Assembly (NCBI GenBank): GCA_023412805.1
Contig: JAEZRM010000048.1
Coordinates: 35,099-99,098, forward strand
DNA length: 64,000 bases
From: Pseudomonadota bacterium
GTDB taxonomy: Bacteria > Pseudomonadota > Alphaproteobacteria > Rhizobiales > Hyphomicrobiaceae
Direction: 5' to 3'
Under the pieces are notes generated by a model. That model was not told the DNA's origin. It did not search any database and was given only the letters and a program-made list of their open reading frames with translations. Shown here one piece after another: positions 35,655-45,207 of the stretch; positions within the stretch are counted from its first letter, which is position 1, and each line of letters opens with the position of its first letter. Position numbers and translations under genes: made by a program.

Positions 35655-36824
35655 TCAATAGCTCTTCGGCAATCCCAACTGCCGCTCGGCGACGTGCGAG
35701 AGAACGAGCTCGCGCGAGACGGGTGCGATGCGCGCGATCATGATCTCGCGCAGGTAGCGCTCGACGTGGAACTCCTTCGCGTAGCCCATGCCGCCGTGGG
35801 TCATGATCGCGGTCTCGCAGGCCTCGAAGCCCGCTTCGCCCGCGAGATACTTCGCCGCGTTCGACTCGATGCCGCAAGGCAGCCCGCGGTCGTAGAGCGA
35901 GGCCGCCTTGAAGACCATGAGGTTCGCCGCCTCGAGGTTCATCCAGCAGCGCGCAAGCGGATGCTGGATCGCCTGGTTCTTGCCGATGGGACGGCCGAAC
36001 ACGACACGATCCTTGGCGTATTGCGTAGCGCGCTCGATGGCCACACGCCCGAGGCCGACAGCCTCCGAGGCGATCAGGATGCGCTCGGGATTCATGCCGT
36101 GCAGGATGTACTGGAAGCCCTTGCCTTCCTCGCCGATGCGATCCTCGATCGGGATATGGAAGCCGTCGAAGAAGACCTGATTGGAGTCGACCGCCTTGCG
36201 GCCCATCTTTTCGATTTCGCGCACTTCGACAGTCTTGCGATCGATCGTCGTGTAGAAGAGCGAGAGACCTTCGGTTGGCTTCTTGACCTCCTCCAGCGGC
36301 GTGGTTCGCGCAAGCAGCAGCATCTTCTCGGCGACCTGGGCCGTCGAGATCCATATCTTGGCGCCGTGGACCTTGTAGCCCGAGTTTCCGTCACGCACGG
36401 CGCGCGTCTTGAGGCGCGTCGTATCGAGACCGACGTTCGGCTCGGTGACGGCGAAGCAGCTCTTTTCCTTGCCGGCGATGAGCGGCGGCAGGTGGCGTTG
36501 CTTCTGCTCCTCGGTACCGAAGACGACGACCGGATTGAGCCCGAAGATGTTCATGTGAATGGCGGACGCGCCCTGCATGCCAGCGCCGGATTCCGCGATG
36601 GCCTGCATCATGATCGCGGCTTCCGTGATGCCGAGGCCGGCGCCGCCGTACTGCTCCGGCATGGCAATGCCGAGCCAACCATCGGCCGCGAGTGCCTGAT
36701 GCAGCTCCACGGGGAAGCCACCGTGGCGATCTTTCTCGAGCCAGTAGCTGTCTCCGAGCCGCGCGCAGATCTTGAGGATCGCGTCGCGGATGCCCTGCTG
36801 CTCCTCGGTGAAAGAGAAGTCCAT
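35655..36824 (-). CDS. Acyl-CoA dehydrogenase
   Basis: The 389-residue FAD enzyme introduces the alpha-beta double bond in an acyl-CoA. It starts MDFSFTEEQQGIRDAIL and has CFAVTEPNVGLDTTRLKT (flavin site), IHLG-like helical domains and GGMGYAKEFHVERYLRE near the C-terminus. Chain-length specificity is not evident. It is 29 bp downstream of an alpha-methylacyl-CoA racemase gene, suggesting methyl-branched acyl-CoA use. Confidence 0.9.
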   Translation of the reverse strand: MDFSFTEEQQGIRDAILKICARLGDSYWLEKDRHGGFPVELHQALAADGWLGIAMPEQYGGAGLGITEAAIMMQAIAESGAGMQGASAIHMNIFGLNPVVVFGTEEQKQRHLPPLIAGKEKSCFAVTEPNVGLDTTRLKTRAVRDGNSGYKVHGAKIWISTAQVAEKMLLLARTTPLEEVKKPTEGLSLFYTTIDRKTVEVREIEKMGRKAVDSNQVFFDGFHIPIEDRIGEEGKGFQYILHGMNPERILIASEAVGLGRVAIERATQYAKDRVVFGRPIGKNQAIQHPLARCWMNLEAANLMVFKAASLYDRGLPCGIESNAAKYLAGEAGFEACETAIMTHGGMGYAKEFHVERYLREIMIARIAPVSRELVLSHVAERQLGLPKSY

Positions 36825-36853
36825 TCGAGTGTTTCCTGCTTGTTGTTCTTCTA

Positions 36854-38008
36854 TCAGCGCGGCGTGCTGACGACGCCCGCTTCGATGAAAGCAGCAATTT
36901 CGCTCGGTGAGTAGCCCGCAGCTTTCAGTACTGCCTCGCTATCCGTACCGGCGGCCTTGGGAGAACCGGCGATCTCCGGCGGCGTCCGGCTGAAACGCGG
37001 CCCCGGCGCCGGTTGCACGACGCCGTCTCGCTCGACGAAGGTCGCGCGGGCGGCATTGTGTGAGTGGGCGCCGACCTCTTTCATGGCGAGGACAGGCGCG
37101 AAACAGGCGTCGCTGTCCGCGAAGATGGCGCACCAATCGTCGCGCGTCTTCGTTTTGAAGACATCCGCATAGCGCTTGGCAAGCTCCGGCCAGCGTGCGC
37201 GATCGTACTGCTTGGGCAGGTCCTCGCCCGCGATGCCGAGGCGCTCCAGGAGGTCGGCATAGAAGCGCTTCTCGATCGAGCCGATCGACACCCACTTGCC
37301 GTCCTTGGTCTCATAGACGCCGTACCAGGGCGCACCCGTGTCGAGGATGTTCTCGCCGCGCTCGTCCTTCCACATACCGCTGCCGAGAAAACCGTAAATG
37401 CCAGCCATGAGCAGCGAGGCGCCATCGACCATGGCCGCATCCACGACCTGCCCCTTGCCGGAGGTGCGCGCTTCGAGGATGCCGCAGAGCACGCCGAAGG
37501 CCAGCAGCATGCCGCCGCCGCCGAAGTCACCGACCAGATTGAGCGGCGGAATGGGCGGACCATCCTTCTGGCCGATGGCATGAAGGGCGCCCGATAGCGC
37601 GATGTAGTTGATGTCATGGCCGGCGCGCGGCGCCATGGGGCCATCCTGGCCGAAGCCGGTCATGCGCCCGAACACGAGGCGCGGATTGACCTCCCAGAGG
37701 GCCTGCGGCCCGAGGCCGAGCCGCTCCATGACACCAGGCCGGAAACCCTCGATGAGCGCGTCCGCGTCCTTAACCAGGCGGCGGACGATATCGCGCCCGG
37801 CCTCGCTTTTCACGTCCACGGCGACAGTCTGGCGGCCGCGGTGAAGCACCTCGAAGCGCGGCTCACGGCCCGGAAGGCCGAGGTCGGCGCCATCCGACCG
37901 ATCCACCCGGATGACCTCCGCGCCCATGTCCGACAGCATCATGCCGCAGAACGGCGCAGGCCCGATGCCGGCCATTTCGATGATACGGACACCCTTCAGC
38001 GGCCCCAT
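36854..38008 (-). CDS. Alpha-methylacyl-CoA racemase (CoA-transferase family III)
   Basis: The 384-residue protein belongs to the CaiB/BaiF family and keeps the residues used by alpha-methylacyl-CoA racemases: the His in RAGHDINYIALSG, the Asp in LVGDFGGGGM and the Glu in GVYETKDGKW. This makes racemisation of (2R)-methylacyl-CoA more likely than CoA transfer. ATG 38008 follows AGGGGAC. With the acyl-CoA dehydrogenase it forms a two-gene unit for oxidation of branched acyl-CoA or isoprenoid side chains. Confidence 0.82.
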   Translation of the reverse strand: MGPLKGVRIIEMAGIGPAPFCGMMLSDMGAEVIRVDRSDGADLGLPGREPRFEVLHRGRQTVAVDVKSEAGRDIVRRLVKDADALIEGFRPGVMERLGLGPQALWEVNPRLVFGRMTGFGQDGPMAPRAGHDINYIALSGALHAIGQKDGPPIPPLNLVGDFGGGGMLLAFGVLCGILEARTSGKGQVVDAAMVDGASLLMAGIYGFLGSGMWKDERGENILDTGAPWYGVYETKDGKWVSIGSIEKRFYADLLERLGIAGEDLPKQYDRARWPELAKRYADVFKTKTRDDWCAIFADSDACFAPVLAMKEVGAHSHNAARATFVERDGVVQPAPGPRFSRTPPEIAGSPKAAGTDSEAVLKAAGYSPSEIAAFIEAGVVSTPR

Positions 38009-38168
38009 GCGTCGTCCCCTTTCTCGCGTTTCGTTCGCGTTCACCATGCCGGCGGCGGCATCCGCAGCGATTGTCGTGGCCGTCTTAACCGTTCGGTCAC
38101 TTTAGCCCAAGCGCGTAATCCTTCAGCAAGACTCCTCTGTTTGGATCGGCGTTCATTAAGGGTGAGCC

Positions 38169-40514
38169 GTGGGGAGTTTGCGTCCGGTGCCCAACCGCAA
38201 CGACAATAACGGCGAGGCAACACCATCGCCCGGGCCTGAAGTTGTGTCCGAAGGCCGGACACGACACCGCCATTTCCATGGCGAGCCCTCGCTGAATATT
38301 CACGACGGTTCGATCGTGCTGCGCAAGCTCGCGCGCCTGTTGCAGCGGCCCGGAGTCGCCGAGCGCATCGCATCGCGCGCACTGCGCGACCGCAAGCGCC
38401 GGCGGCTCGCCGAAGCGGGCCATATCAGCGAGGCCCATCCCGGCCTCGAACGCCTCAAGGATCTCGAGTGGGAGCTGCGCGACAACGAAGGGCGCTATCG
38501 CGATCTCCTCGACCGCCAGAGCCACGTCATCAGCCGCACCGACATGGACGGGCGGTTGACATTCGTAAACCGGTCGTTCTGCCGGACTTTCGGCGTCGAT
38601 GCGGAGGATGTTCTCGGCACGACCTTCGCACCAGCGGTCGTCGGCAGCAACAGCTGGCCCGCTGCAAGCACGCACGCGACCGTGACTCCGCCCTTCGAGC
38701 TCAGGATCCTGACACCGATCGGGCCGCGCTGGTTTGCTTTCGAACAGCAGACGGCGCCCACGCTGGACGGCCTCGGCATCGAGATCCAGCGTGTCGGACG
38801 CGACATCACGGATCAGCGCCGCATCGAGCAGGAGCTGGAGACGGCGCGCGATGCCGCATTGTCGGCGAACCGTGCGAAGTCGCGCTTTCTCGCGACCATG
38901 AGCCACGAAATCCGCACGCCCATGAACGGCATCCTCGGGATGTCCGCCTTGCTTACGGAGACACCGCTCAGCGCCGACCAGCGCACGTATGCCCGCGCCA
39001 TCGAGGAATCGGCCCGCACGCTGCTCTCGCTCATCGATGAGATCCTCGACTTCTCGCGCATCGAAGCCGGCAAACTCGAGATCGCAGCCGAGCCCTTCGA
39101 GCTCGATCAGTGCATCGAATCCGCCGTCGAGCTGCTCCAGCCCAAGGCGAGCGAGAAGAAGCTCGACCTTGCCTGGTGGATCGAGCCCTCATTGCCCAAA
39201 CTCGTGATCGGCGATGCCATGCGGCTGCGCCAGATCCTCCTGAACCTCATCGGCAATGCCATCAAGTTCACCGATCGGGGCGGCATTGCTGTCCGCGTCA
39301 ACGGCGAGATGGAGCCGTCTGGTGCCACCGTGCGGCTGTCGATCCGCATTACCGATACGGGCATAGGCATTGCCGAGAGCACGCTGCCGGCCCTCTTCAG
39401 CGAGTTCGAGCAGACCGACGAGACCGTGCGCCGTCAACGCGGCGGCACCGGTCTCGGCCTCGCCATCTCACGGCGTCTCGCGCGCGGCATGGGCGGCGAC
39501 ATCACGGTGACGAGTGCGCTCGGGATAGGCTCGACGTTCACGCTGAGCCTGACGGCCGGCGTCATGCCACTGAGCCGGCCCGTACTCGATGTGCCGACGC
39601 GCGCAGGCGAGCCGCAAGTCATCCTCGTTGCTCTGGATGGGCCCGTCGAGCGGCGGATCGTTGCCGAGGTGCTGCGCTCGCTCGGCTTCGATGCCGTCGA
39701 GAGCAGCATCGCCGATGCCCATCGCCTGACACGCGGGTCTCGCGGACCGGCCAGGCGCTTCAGCACACTCCTGATCGGTGGCGAAAGCGGCGTTGAGACC
39801 GCGCGCCATCTGCTCGAGACACTGCGCGATGGCGACAAGAGCGCGGTACGTGGCGTGGTTCTGATCGAGCCGTCGAGCCGTCCCTCGCTGCCAGCCTTCA
39901 AGGCCAGCGGTTTCGATGCCTATCTCGTCCGCCCCGTCCGCCCCTCGTCGATTGTGACGCAGATCGTCACGCGTGCGGTGACGCCGCGCACCGCAGCGGC
40001 ACTGCCGCAGCGGGATCGGCCACGCGCCGACGCGAGCGATGGCGATCACAACGGCATTCGCGTGCTGCTCGCAGAGGACAATCACATCAACGCGCTGCTC
40101 GCCACGCGGATGATGGAGCGCTCGGGTTGCCGCGTCGAGCGCGTCACCAATGGCCGCGAGGCCGTCGAGGCACTGCGAGCGACGATCGACGGCAGCGCAC
40201 CGGACTTCGACCTCGTATTCATGGATGTGCTCATGCCGGAGATCGACGGTCTCGAGGCAACTCGGCTCATCAAGGAAATGTTCGACGAGGCCGGACATCG
40301 CCGCCCGCCGATCGTCGCGCTCACGGCCAATGCCTTCAGCGAGGACCGCAAGCGCTGCCTCGACGGCGGCATGGACGACTATCTCGCAAAGCCCTTCGAG
40401 CCCGACGATCTCGATCTCGTTCTCACCAACTGGTGCGGCGGGGCGCCACACCTCGAGCCCGATGGCGCGCTCAATGCCGAGCTGGATGCGCCAACCGCCG
40501 GCACTGCCGCTTAG
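38169..40514 (+). CDS. Hybrid sensor histidine kinase: PAS, kinase, pseudo-receiver, receiver
   Basis: The 781-residue protein has no clear membrane span and is probably cytoplasmic. A PAS domain (about 110-220) precedes the dimerisation helix with phospho-accepting His246 (TMSHEIRTPMNG), then the ATPase domain (NLIGNAIKF; GTGLGLAI). Next comes a receiver-like domain (about 475-605) that lacks the phosphorylatable Asp. A complete receiver follows, with Asp686 in FMDVLMPEIDG and the conserved Lys in LAKPFEP. GTG 38169 is the likeliest start, with GTG 38187 as alternative. A second hybrid kinase follows 135 bp later. Confidence 0.87.
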   Translation: MGSLRPVPNRNDNNGEATPSPGPEVVSEGRTRHRHFHGEPSLNIHDGSIVLRKLARLLQRPGVAERIASRALRDRKRRRLAEAGHISEAHPGLERLKDLEWELRDNEGRYRDLLDRQSHVISRTDMDGRLTFVNRSFCRTFGVDAEDVLGTTFAPAVVGSNSWPAASTHATVTPPFELRILTPIGPRWFAFEQQTAPTLDGLGIEIQRVGRDITDQRRIEQELETARDAALSANRAKSRFLATMSHEIRTPMNGILGMSALLTETPLSADQRTYARAIEESARTLLSLIDEILDFSRIEAGKLEIAAEPFELDQCIESAVELLQPKASEKKLDLAWWIEPSLPKLVIGDAMRLRQILLNLIGNAIKFTDRGGIAVRVNGEMEPSGATVRLSIRITDTGIGIAESTLPALFSEFEQTDETVRRQRGGTGLGLAISRRLARGMGGDITVTSALGIGSTFTLSLTAGVMPLSRPVLDVPTRAGEPQVILVALDGPVERRIVAEVLRSLGFDAVESSIADAHRLTRGSRGPARRFSTLLIGGESGVETARHLLETLRDGDKSAVRGVVLIEPSSRPSLPAFKASGFDAYLVRPVRPSSIVTQIVTRAVTPRTAAALPQRDRPRADASDGDHNGIRVLLAEDNHINALLATRMMERSGCRVERVTNGREAVEALRATIDGSAPDFDLVFMDVLMPEIDGLEATRLIKEMFDEAGHRRPPIVALTANAFSEDRKRCLDGGMDDYLAKPFEPDDLDLVLTNWCGGAPHLEPDGALNAELDAPTAGTAA

Positions 40515-40649
40515 CGCACAAACAACGAGCCAATAAAGGCGCGGGGCTATCCTTGCAGTCATCAACCGGGCTTGGTAGCCAGGGTGGACCGTCTTTTGGG
40601 GCGGCGTTGATGCTGACGGTCACAAACCGGGCGGCGCAGAAAGCGCGAC

Positions 40650-42602
40650 ATGAACACCACGCCAAATGACGCGGCGCGCCTCAGGGCCATCCTCGACTCG
40701 GCCGTCTCCGCGATCGTTACTATCGACGCCCGCGGCATCGTCCAAGGCGCCAACCCCGCCGTTGAGCGCATGTTCGGGTACACCGAGGCGGAACTCATTG
40801 GCCGCAACGTGTCGATGCTCATGCCGAAAGATCTGGCGGACGCGCACGACGGCTTCATCGCGCGCCACCTTGCGACGGGCGAGCGGCGCATCATCGGCAT
40901 CGGCCGCGAGGTCGTCGGCCAGCACAAAGACGGGTCCAGCGTGCCCGTCCACCTCTCCGTCGGGAAGTTCGTGGAGGGAGGTGCCGACTATTTTACCGGC
41001 ATCATGGTCGACCTTCGCCAGCAGCGGCTGACGGAGCGCCAGCTCGCGCGCGAAGAGGCGCTGTTCCACTCGATTTTCGACAGCATCCCGGATGCCTTCG
41101 TCGTCACGGACATGGATCGCAGGATCCAGGTGGCGAACCCGGCTTTCGCCCGCATCTTCGGCTATGAGGCAGCCCGGATCGTCGACCAACCGATTAGCGT
41201 GCTCTTCGACGATGCGGAGGAGGCGACACAGCACACGGCGACGGCGCCATCGCTGGAGCGCCAGCTGCAGCAGCCGCAGGCGCAGGCGCAGGCGCCCATT
41301 ATCGCGAACTTCCGCCGCAGCAACGGCGAGCGCTTCCCGGGCGAGGCCGTCTGGTCGGAAGTGCGCGACGGCGCCAATCTCGGCGTTGGCTATGTAGCCC
41401 TGGTGCGCGACGTCACCCGTGAACTCAAGCGCGAGACCGCGACGCGGACGGCCCAGCGCCTCGAAGCCATCGGCCAGCTCACCGGCGGCATTGCCCATGA
41501 CTTCAACAATCTCCTGACGGTGATCGTCGGCAATCTCGAATTGCTGGAGCCGCGCCTTTCCGACAATGGCCAGCTCGAGCTTCTTCGTGAGGTCAAGGAA
41601 GCCGCCGAAAAGGGCGCCCAGCTCACCGACCACCTGCTCACGTTCGCGCGTCGCCAGCGCCTGGAAAGCCAGAAGATCTCGCTCAACGGCATGGTCACGG
41701 CGGTGGCGGACCTGCTGCGCCGTACGATCGGCGCCAACATCGTCCTCGATGTCATGCCGGCGGCCAATCTCTGGATGACGCGCGCCGATCCGGGCCTCAT
41801 CGAGACCGCGATCGTCAATCTTGTCCTCAACGCACGCGACGCCATGCCGGTCGGCGGCCGCATCGTCGTCGAAACACGCAACGCGACGCTCGACGCGGCC
41901 GGCACCGAGCTGATCCCCGGCTTACCCGTCGGGCAGTACGTCGTACTGTCGGTGACCGACAACGGCCACGGCATGTCGCCGGAGGTTTCCGAGCGCGCCT
42001 TCGAGCCGTTTTTCACGACGAAGGGGCCGGGCAAAGGCAGCGGCCTGGGTCTCGCCTCGGTCTACGGGTTCGCTCGCCAGTCCGGCGGCCACGCGACGCT
42101 CTACAGCGAGATTGGCAAAGGAACGACGGTGCGCATCTACCTGCCGCGCGCCGATGCGGACGACGTCTCCGCGCGGACACAGCGACAGGAAGAGCCGCTG
42201 CCGATCGGGCGCGGCGAAATGGTCCTGGCCGTCGAGGACGACGCGAATGTGCGCCGCCTCACCGTCCAGCGGCTGGCGGCGCTCGGTTATGAGGTGCAGG
42301 CGGTCAGCGATGCGAACCAGGCGCTCAGGGCCATTAGGGATGGCCTCAAGCCGGCGATCGTCTTCACCGACTACATGATGCCCGGCGGCATATCGGGCCT
42401 GGAACTCGCGCAGCGCCTGCGCGCCGCCCACCCGGAAATCGCGGTGCTGTTAACGACTGGCTATGCAGGCGGCCTGATCGACACCGGGGAAATCGACGTG
42501 CTGCGCATCAAGGTGCTGATTAAGCCCTATCGTCAGGTCAAACTTGCCCAGGCGATTCGTGAGGCCATCGATGGAAACGCGGATCGGCCGCCCGGAGAAT
42601 AG
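40650..42602 (+). CDS. PAS-PAS hybrid histidine kinase, FixL-like layout
   Basis: The 650-residue protein has two PAS domains (about 8-125 and 135-260). The first resembles FixL (NPAVERMFGYTEAELIGRNV), but I cannot confirm a heme His. The kinase core has His283 in LTGGIAHDFNNLL and ATPase motifs NLVLNARDAM and GSGLGLASVYGF. A C-terminal receiver carries Asp574 (FTDYMMPGG) and Lys in LIKPYR. A QAQAQ-coding hexamer repeat sits in the second PAS. No membrane span is seen. It probably forms a phosphorelay with an unlinked regulator; its link to the preceding kinase is positional. Confidence 0.87.
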   Translation: MNTTPNDAARLRAILDSAVSAIVTIDARGIVQGANPAVERMFGYTEAELIGRNVSMLMPKDLADAHDGFIARHLATGERRIIGIGREVVGQHKDGSSVPVHLSVGKFVEGGADYFTGIMVDLRQQRLTERQLAREEALFHSIFDSIPDAFVVTDMDRRIQVANPAFARIFGYEAARIVDQPISVLFDDAEEATQHTATAPSLERQLQQPQAQAQAPIIANFRRSNGERFPGEAVWSEVRDGANLGVGYVALVRDVTRELKRETATRTAQRLEAIGQLTGGIAHDFNNLLTVIVGNLELLEPRLSDNGQLELLREVKEAAEKGAQLTDHLLTFARRQRLESQKISLNGMVTAVADLLRRTIGANIVLDVMPAANLWMTRADPGLIETAIVNLVLNARDAMPVGGRIVVETRNATLDAAGTELIPGLPVGQYVVLSVTDNGHGMSPEVSERAFEPFFTTKGPGKGSGLGLASVYGFARQSGGHATLYSEIGKGTTVRIYLPRADADDVSARTQRQEEPLPIGRGEMVLAVEDDANVRRLTVQRLAALGYEVQAVSDANQALRAIRDGLKPAIVFTDYMMPGGISGLELAQRLRAAHPEIAVLLTTGYAGGLIDTGEIDVLRIKVLIKPYRQVKLAQAIREAIDGNADRPPGE

Positions 42603-42713
42603 CGCTCGCAAACCCGGTGAGCGGTCCACGGCGTCAGTGACTGCGGATGAGAACGATTATTCGGTCATCCCCTGCGAGATGATATGCGGCGCGATCCGAT
42701 CGCTCAACGGGCC

Positions 42714-42806
42714 TCAGTGGACCTGCATCAATAGGAACAGGCCGACCCCCATGGCAGGGCCAAGCAGCGCGGATACGATCACCATGATCATGGGCTTGAC
42801 TAACAT
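42714..42806 (-). CDS. Putative 30-residue single-span membrane peptide
   Basis: On the minus strand an ATG at 42806 opens a 30-codon frame rich in Val, Ile, Leu and Gly (starting LVKPMIMVIVSALLG and ending LFLLMQVH), followed by TGA. The composition is exactly that of a small inner-membrane peptide: a Lys near the N-terminus, one hydrophobic span and a short polar tail. GCGGGG lies about ten bases upstream as a weak ribosome binding site. It sits alone in a 615-bp gap. Confidence 0.45.
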   Translation of the reverse strand: MLVKPMIMVIVSALLGPAMGVGLFLLMQVH

Positions 42807-43217
42807 GACACACCCCGCACACCGGCACCCCACACGATGCCGACTCACTGCGACACAACCTCTCGTCCCGCCCTGACAAGATGTTCTGTCACCTCAGATA
42901 TATACAGCATCATCCCATTTTATGCACGTGTCTTCTTGACTCATTCAAACTCTGTGGATAAGGGCGCCGCCTCCACCCCGATAATCAGTCAGCCCCGCGG
43001 ATGATAAACATTGGAATCGAAATAATAATTTCGAGCCGCTTAAGTACCCGTCTGAGCAAAAGACCGCGACTCTCTGCAAGCATGAGCACAGACAGTTCGT
43101 GCGCTGCAAAATTCCCTTCTTGCGCGCGCGCTGCCACACCGCCTCAGGTCGCGGAACCCTTGATCTTCTGTTAGGTTGAACCCGTTTCGTGATGAACGCG
43201 GAAGGATCACTTTTCTC
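42807..43217. other. AT-rich intergenic region with a palindrome
   Basis: This gap is unusually AT-rich for the window. It contains a dyad TCGAAAT-AATA-ATTTCGA at 43017-43034, a candidate operator. GAAGGA before ATG 43218 is the ribosome binding site of the next gene. I see no further gene or RNA. Confidence 0.45.
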
Positions 43218-44339
43218 ATGATGGGTTGGTCCATATCGCTCGGCCGGATCGCCGGTACCGAGGTCCGAATCCACCTGACCTTCTTCCTGCTGCTCGCTTG
43301 GTTCGGGCTGGTTGCCGGCAGCCAGGGAGGAGCGGCGGCCGGTTTCGCTGCCGTCGGCTTCATCGTCGCGATCTTTGCCTGCGTGCTCGCCCACGAATAC
43401 GGCCACGTCCTCATGGCGCGGCGGTTCGGCATCGGCACCAAGGACATCATCCTGCTGCCGATCGGGGGCGTCGCCAGCATCGAGAAGATGCCGGACAACC
43501 CTACCCAGGAGCTGCTGATCGCGCTGGCCGGCCCGGCCGTGAACGTCGCCATCGCCTTCGTCCTGTTCGCGTTCTTCGGCGCCAGCATCCCGAACAGCCA
43601 AGCGGATCCCGCCGCCCTGCAGAACATCGACTTCGTCTCCCGGCTGGCGCTGATCAACATCATGCTGGTCGTGTTTAACCTGCTCCCGGCCTTCCCCATG
43701 GACGGCGGGCGCGCACTCAAGGCCCTGCTCTCCTACAAACTCGACAAGGTCACCGCGACGCGGATCGCAGCCCGCATCGGGCAGGCTGCCGCCTTCGGCC
43801 TCGGATTTCTCGGCCTGTTCGGCAATCCGCTGCTGATCTTCATCGCGCTCTTCGTGTTTCTCGCCGCGAGCCACGAGACCTATGCGGTGGAACTCGGCGA
43901 CGCGACCAAGCGCGCCAGCATGCGGGACGCGACGATCACCTCCTTCACCCATCTCGAGACAAACGCGAGCGTCGGCGATGCCGTCAGCGCCCTCCTCGGC
44001 ACCCCGCAGCGCGAGTTCCCGATCACGGACGGCGCCGGCCGCCTGCGTGGCGTGCTGACCCGCGACGGCATGATCCAGGCGCTCTCGACCAGCGGTCCCG
44101 ATACGCCGGTAATCGAGGTCATGGAGCGGGATGTTCCAACGATCAACTACCGTGCACCGCTCTCGGAAGCGGCCGAACTGCTGCATTCGAGCGGCAAGCC
44201 GCTGGTAGGTGTCATCGACGACAGCGAGAAGGTCATCGGCATCATCACGCTCGAAAATCTCGCCGAGTTCATGCTCGTCGACCGCGCGAGCCAGGGCTGG
44301 CGCCGTAGCAGTGGCGGGAATGTCAGGAGTGTTGGCTGA
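43218..44339 (+). CDS. Site-2-type intramembrane metalloprotease with CBS pair
   Basis: The 373-residue protein is of the M50 family. Its zinc motif HEYGH is in a membrane segment (ACVLAHEYGHVLMARRFG), and the third ligand lies in NLLPAFPMDGGRALKALL. About six membrane spans are followed by two CBS domains (about residues 240-365) that could bind adenine nucleotides and gate activity. Related Rip3-type proteases cleave membrane-bound regulators or misfolded proteins. ATG 43218 or 43221 is the start. The alkA-like gene follows at once. Confidence 0.88.
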   Translation: MMGWSISLGRIAGTEVRIHLTFFLLLAWFGLVAGSQGGAAAGFAAVGFIVAIFACVLAHEYGHVLMARRFGIGTKDIILLPIGGVASIEKMPDNPTQELLIALAGPAVNVAIAFVLFAFFGASIPNSQADPAALQNIDFVSRLALINIMLVVFNLLPAFPMDGGRALKALLSYKLDKVTATRIAARIGQAAAFGLGFLGLFGNPLLIFIALFVFLAASHETYAVELGDATKRASMRDATITSFTHLETNASVGDAVSALLGTPQREFPITDGAGRLRGVLTRDGMIQALSTSGPDTPVIEVMERDVPTINYRAPLSEAAELLHSSGKPLVGVIDDSEKVIGIITLENLAEFMLVDRASQGWRRSSGGNVRSVG

Positions 44340-44425
44340 GGGTGCCGATTCCGGTTCCATCCGGCGCGGCGCTCTGGCAGGCTCCCGCCGCCCAATCCCA
44401 GGCGCAACCCTTCGAGCTCTCGACG

Positions 44426-45094
44426 ATGCCGCCCGCAAGAAAACCACCGCTCCTCATCATCGAGACCGACGATCACGTCCGCACGGGCATACGTGCGCTG
44501 AGGCGCAAGTGCCCTATCCTGCGCCATGCCCATGACATCGCCGGTTATCCGCCGCTCCGCCGCAATCAAGCGGGCTTCGAAGGCCTCGCCCGCATCATCG
44601 TCGGCCAACAGCTTTCGATTGCCAGCGCCGCCGCCATATGGGGGCGTTTCGAGGCGTCGCTGCGCCCCCTGAGTGCGCACAAGATCCTCAAGGCCCCGGA
44701 CGAGGTGCTGCGGGCAGCCGGCCTCTCCGGCGGGAAAATAAGGACGCTTCGCGCGATCTCGACGGCGGTGAAATCGGGCGCGCTCGATCTCGACGCACTG
44801 GCGACGGCGCCGGAAGCGGTCGTCCATGAGAGCCTTCGCCAAGTGAGTGGCATCGGCCCCTGGACGGCGGACATCTACCTCCTGTTCTGCCTCGGTCGTG
44901 CCGATGCCTTCGCGGCGGGCGATCTCGCGCTGCAGATCGCGGCGGCCATCGCGGCTAAGCAAGGCGAGCGGCTGACGCTGGCCGAGCTCGAGGAGATGTC
45001 CGAGCGCTGGCGGCCGTACCGGGGTGTGGCGGCACGGCTGCTCTGGGCCTACTACGCCGCCGTCAAGGCGCAGAAATCCGGCGCACCGGTCTAG
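44426..45094 (+). CDS. DNA-3-methyladenine glycosylase II-like protein
   Basis: The protein is 222 residues from ATG 44426; a GTG at 44342 would add 28 poorly conserved residues. It has the helix-hairpin-helix QVSGIGPWTADIYLLFCLG followed by the catalytic Asp region AFAAGDLALQ, and ARIIVGQQLSIASA near the N-terminus. It removes alkylated bases from DNA in the cytoplasm. It lacks the extra N-terminal domain of E. coli AlkA. It may be co-transcribed with the upstream protease gene. Confidence 0.87.
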   Translation: MPPARKPPLLIIETDDHVRTGIRALRRKCPILRHAHDIAGYPPLRRNQAGFEGLARIIVGQQLSIASAAAIWGRFEASLRPLSAHKILKAPDEVLRAAGLSGGKIRTLRAISTAVKSGALDLDALATAPEAVVHESLRQVSGIGPWTADIYLLFCLGRADAFAAGDLALQIAAAIAAKQGERLTLAELEEMSERWRPYRGVAARLLWAYYAAVKAQKSGAPV

Positions 45095-45207
45095 TTCCAC
45101 CCATGTGAATTGCGTGAGAGGCGTGCACAGGCCTACGGGCGCCGTTGTCCGACGGCCGCGCAGGCTGTAGACGGTTGCCAGGTCTCAGCGCCTGGAGGCG
45201 CACGTCC

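Noticed and set aside
41272..41296. Short CAGGCG repeats as a CRISPR or minisatellite
   Set aside because: Only three or four hexamers inside a coding region, encoding a Gln-Ala run of the second PAS domain.
42945..44447. 500-codon minus-strand open frame
   Set aside because: It is antisense to the M50 protease; no recognisable domain.
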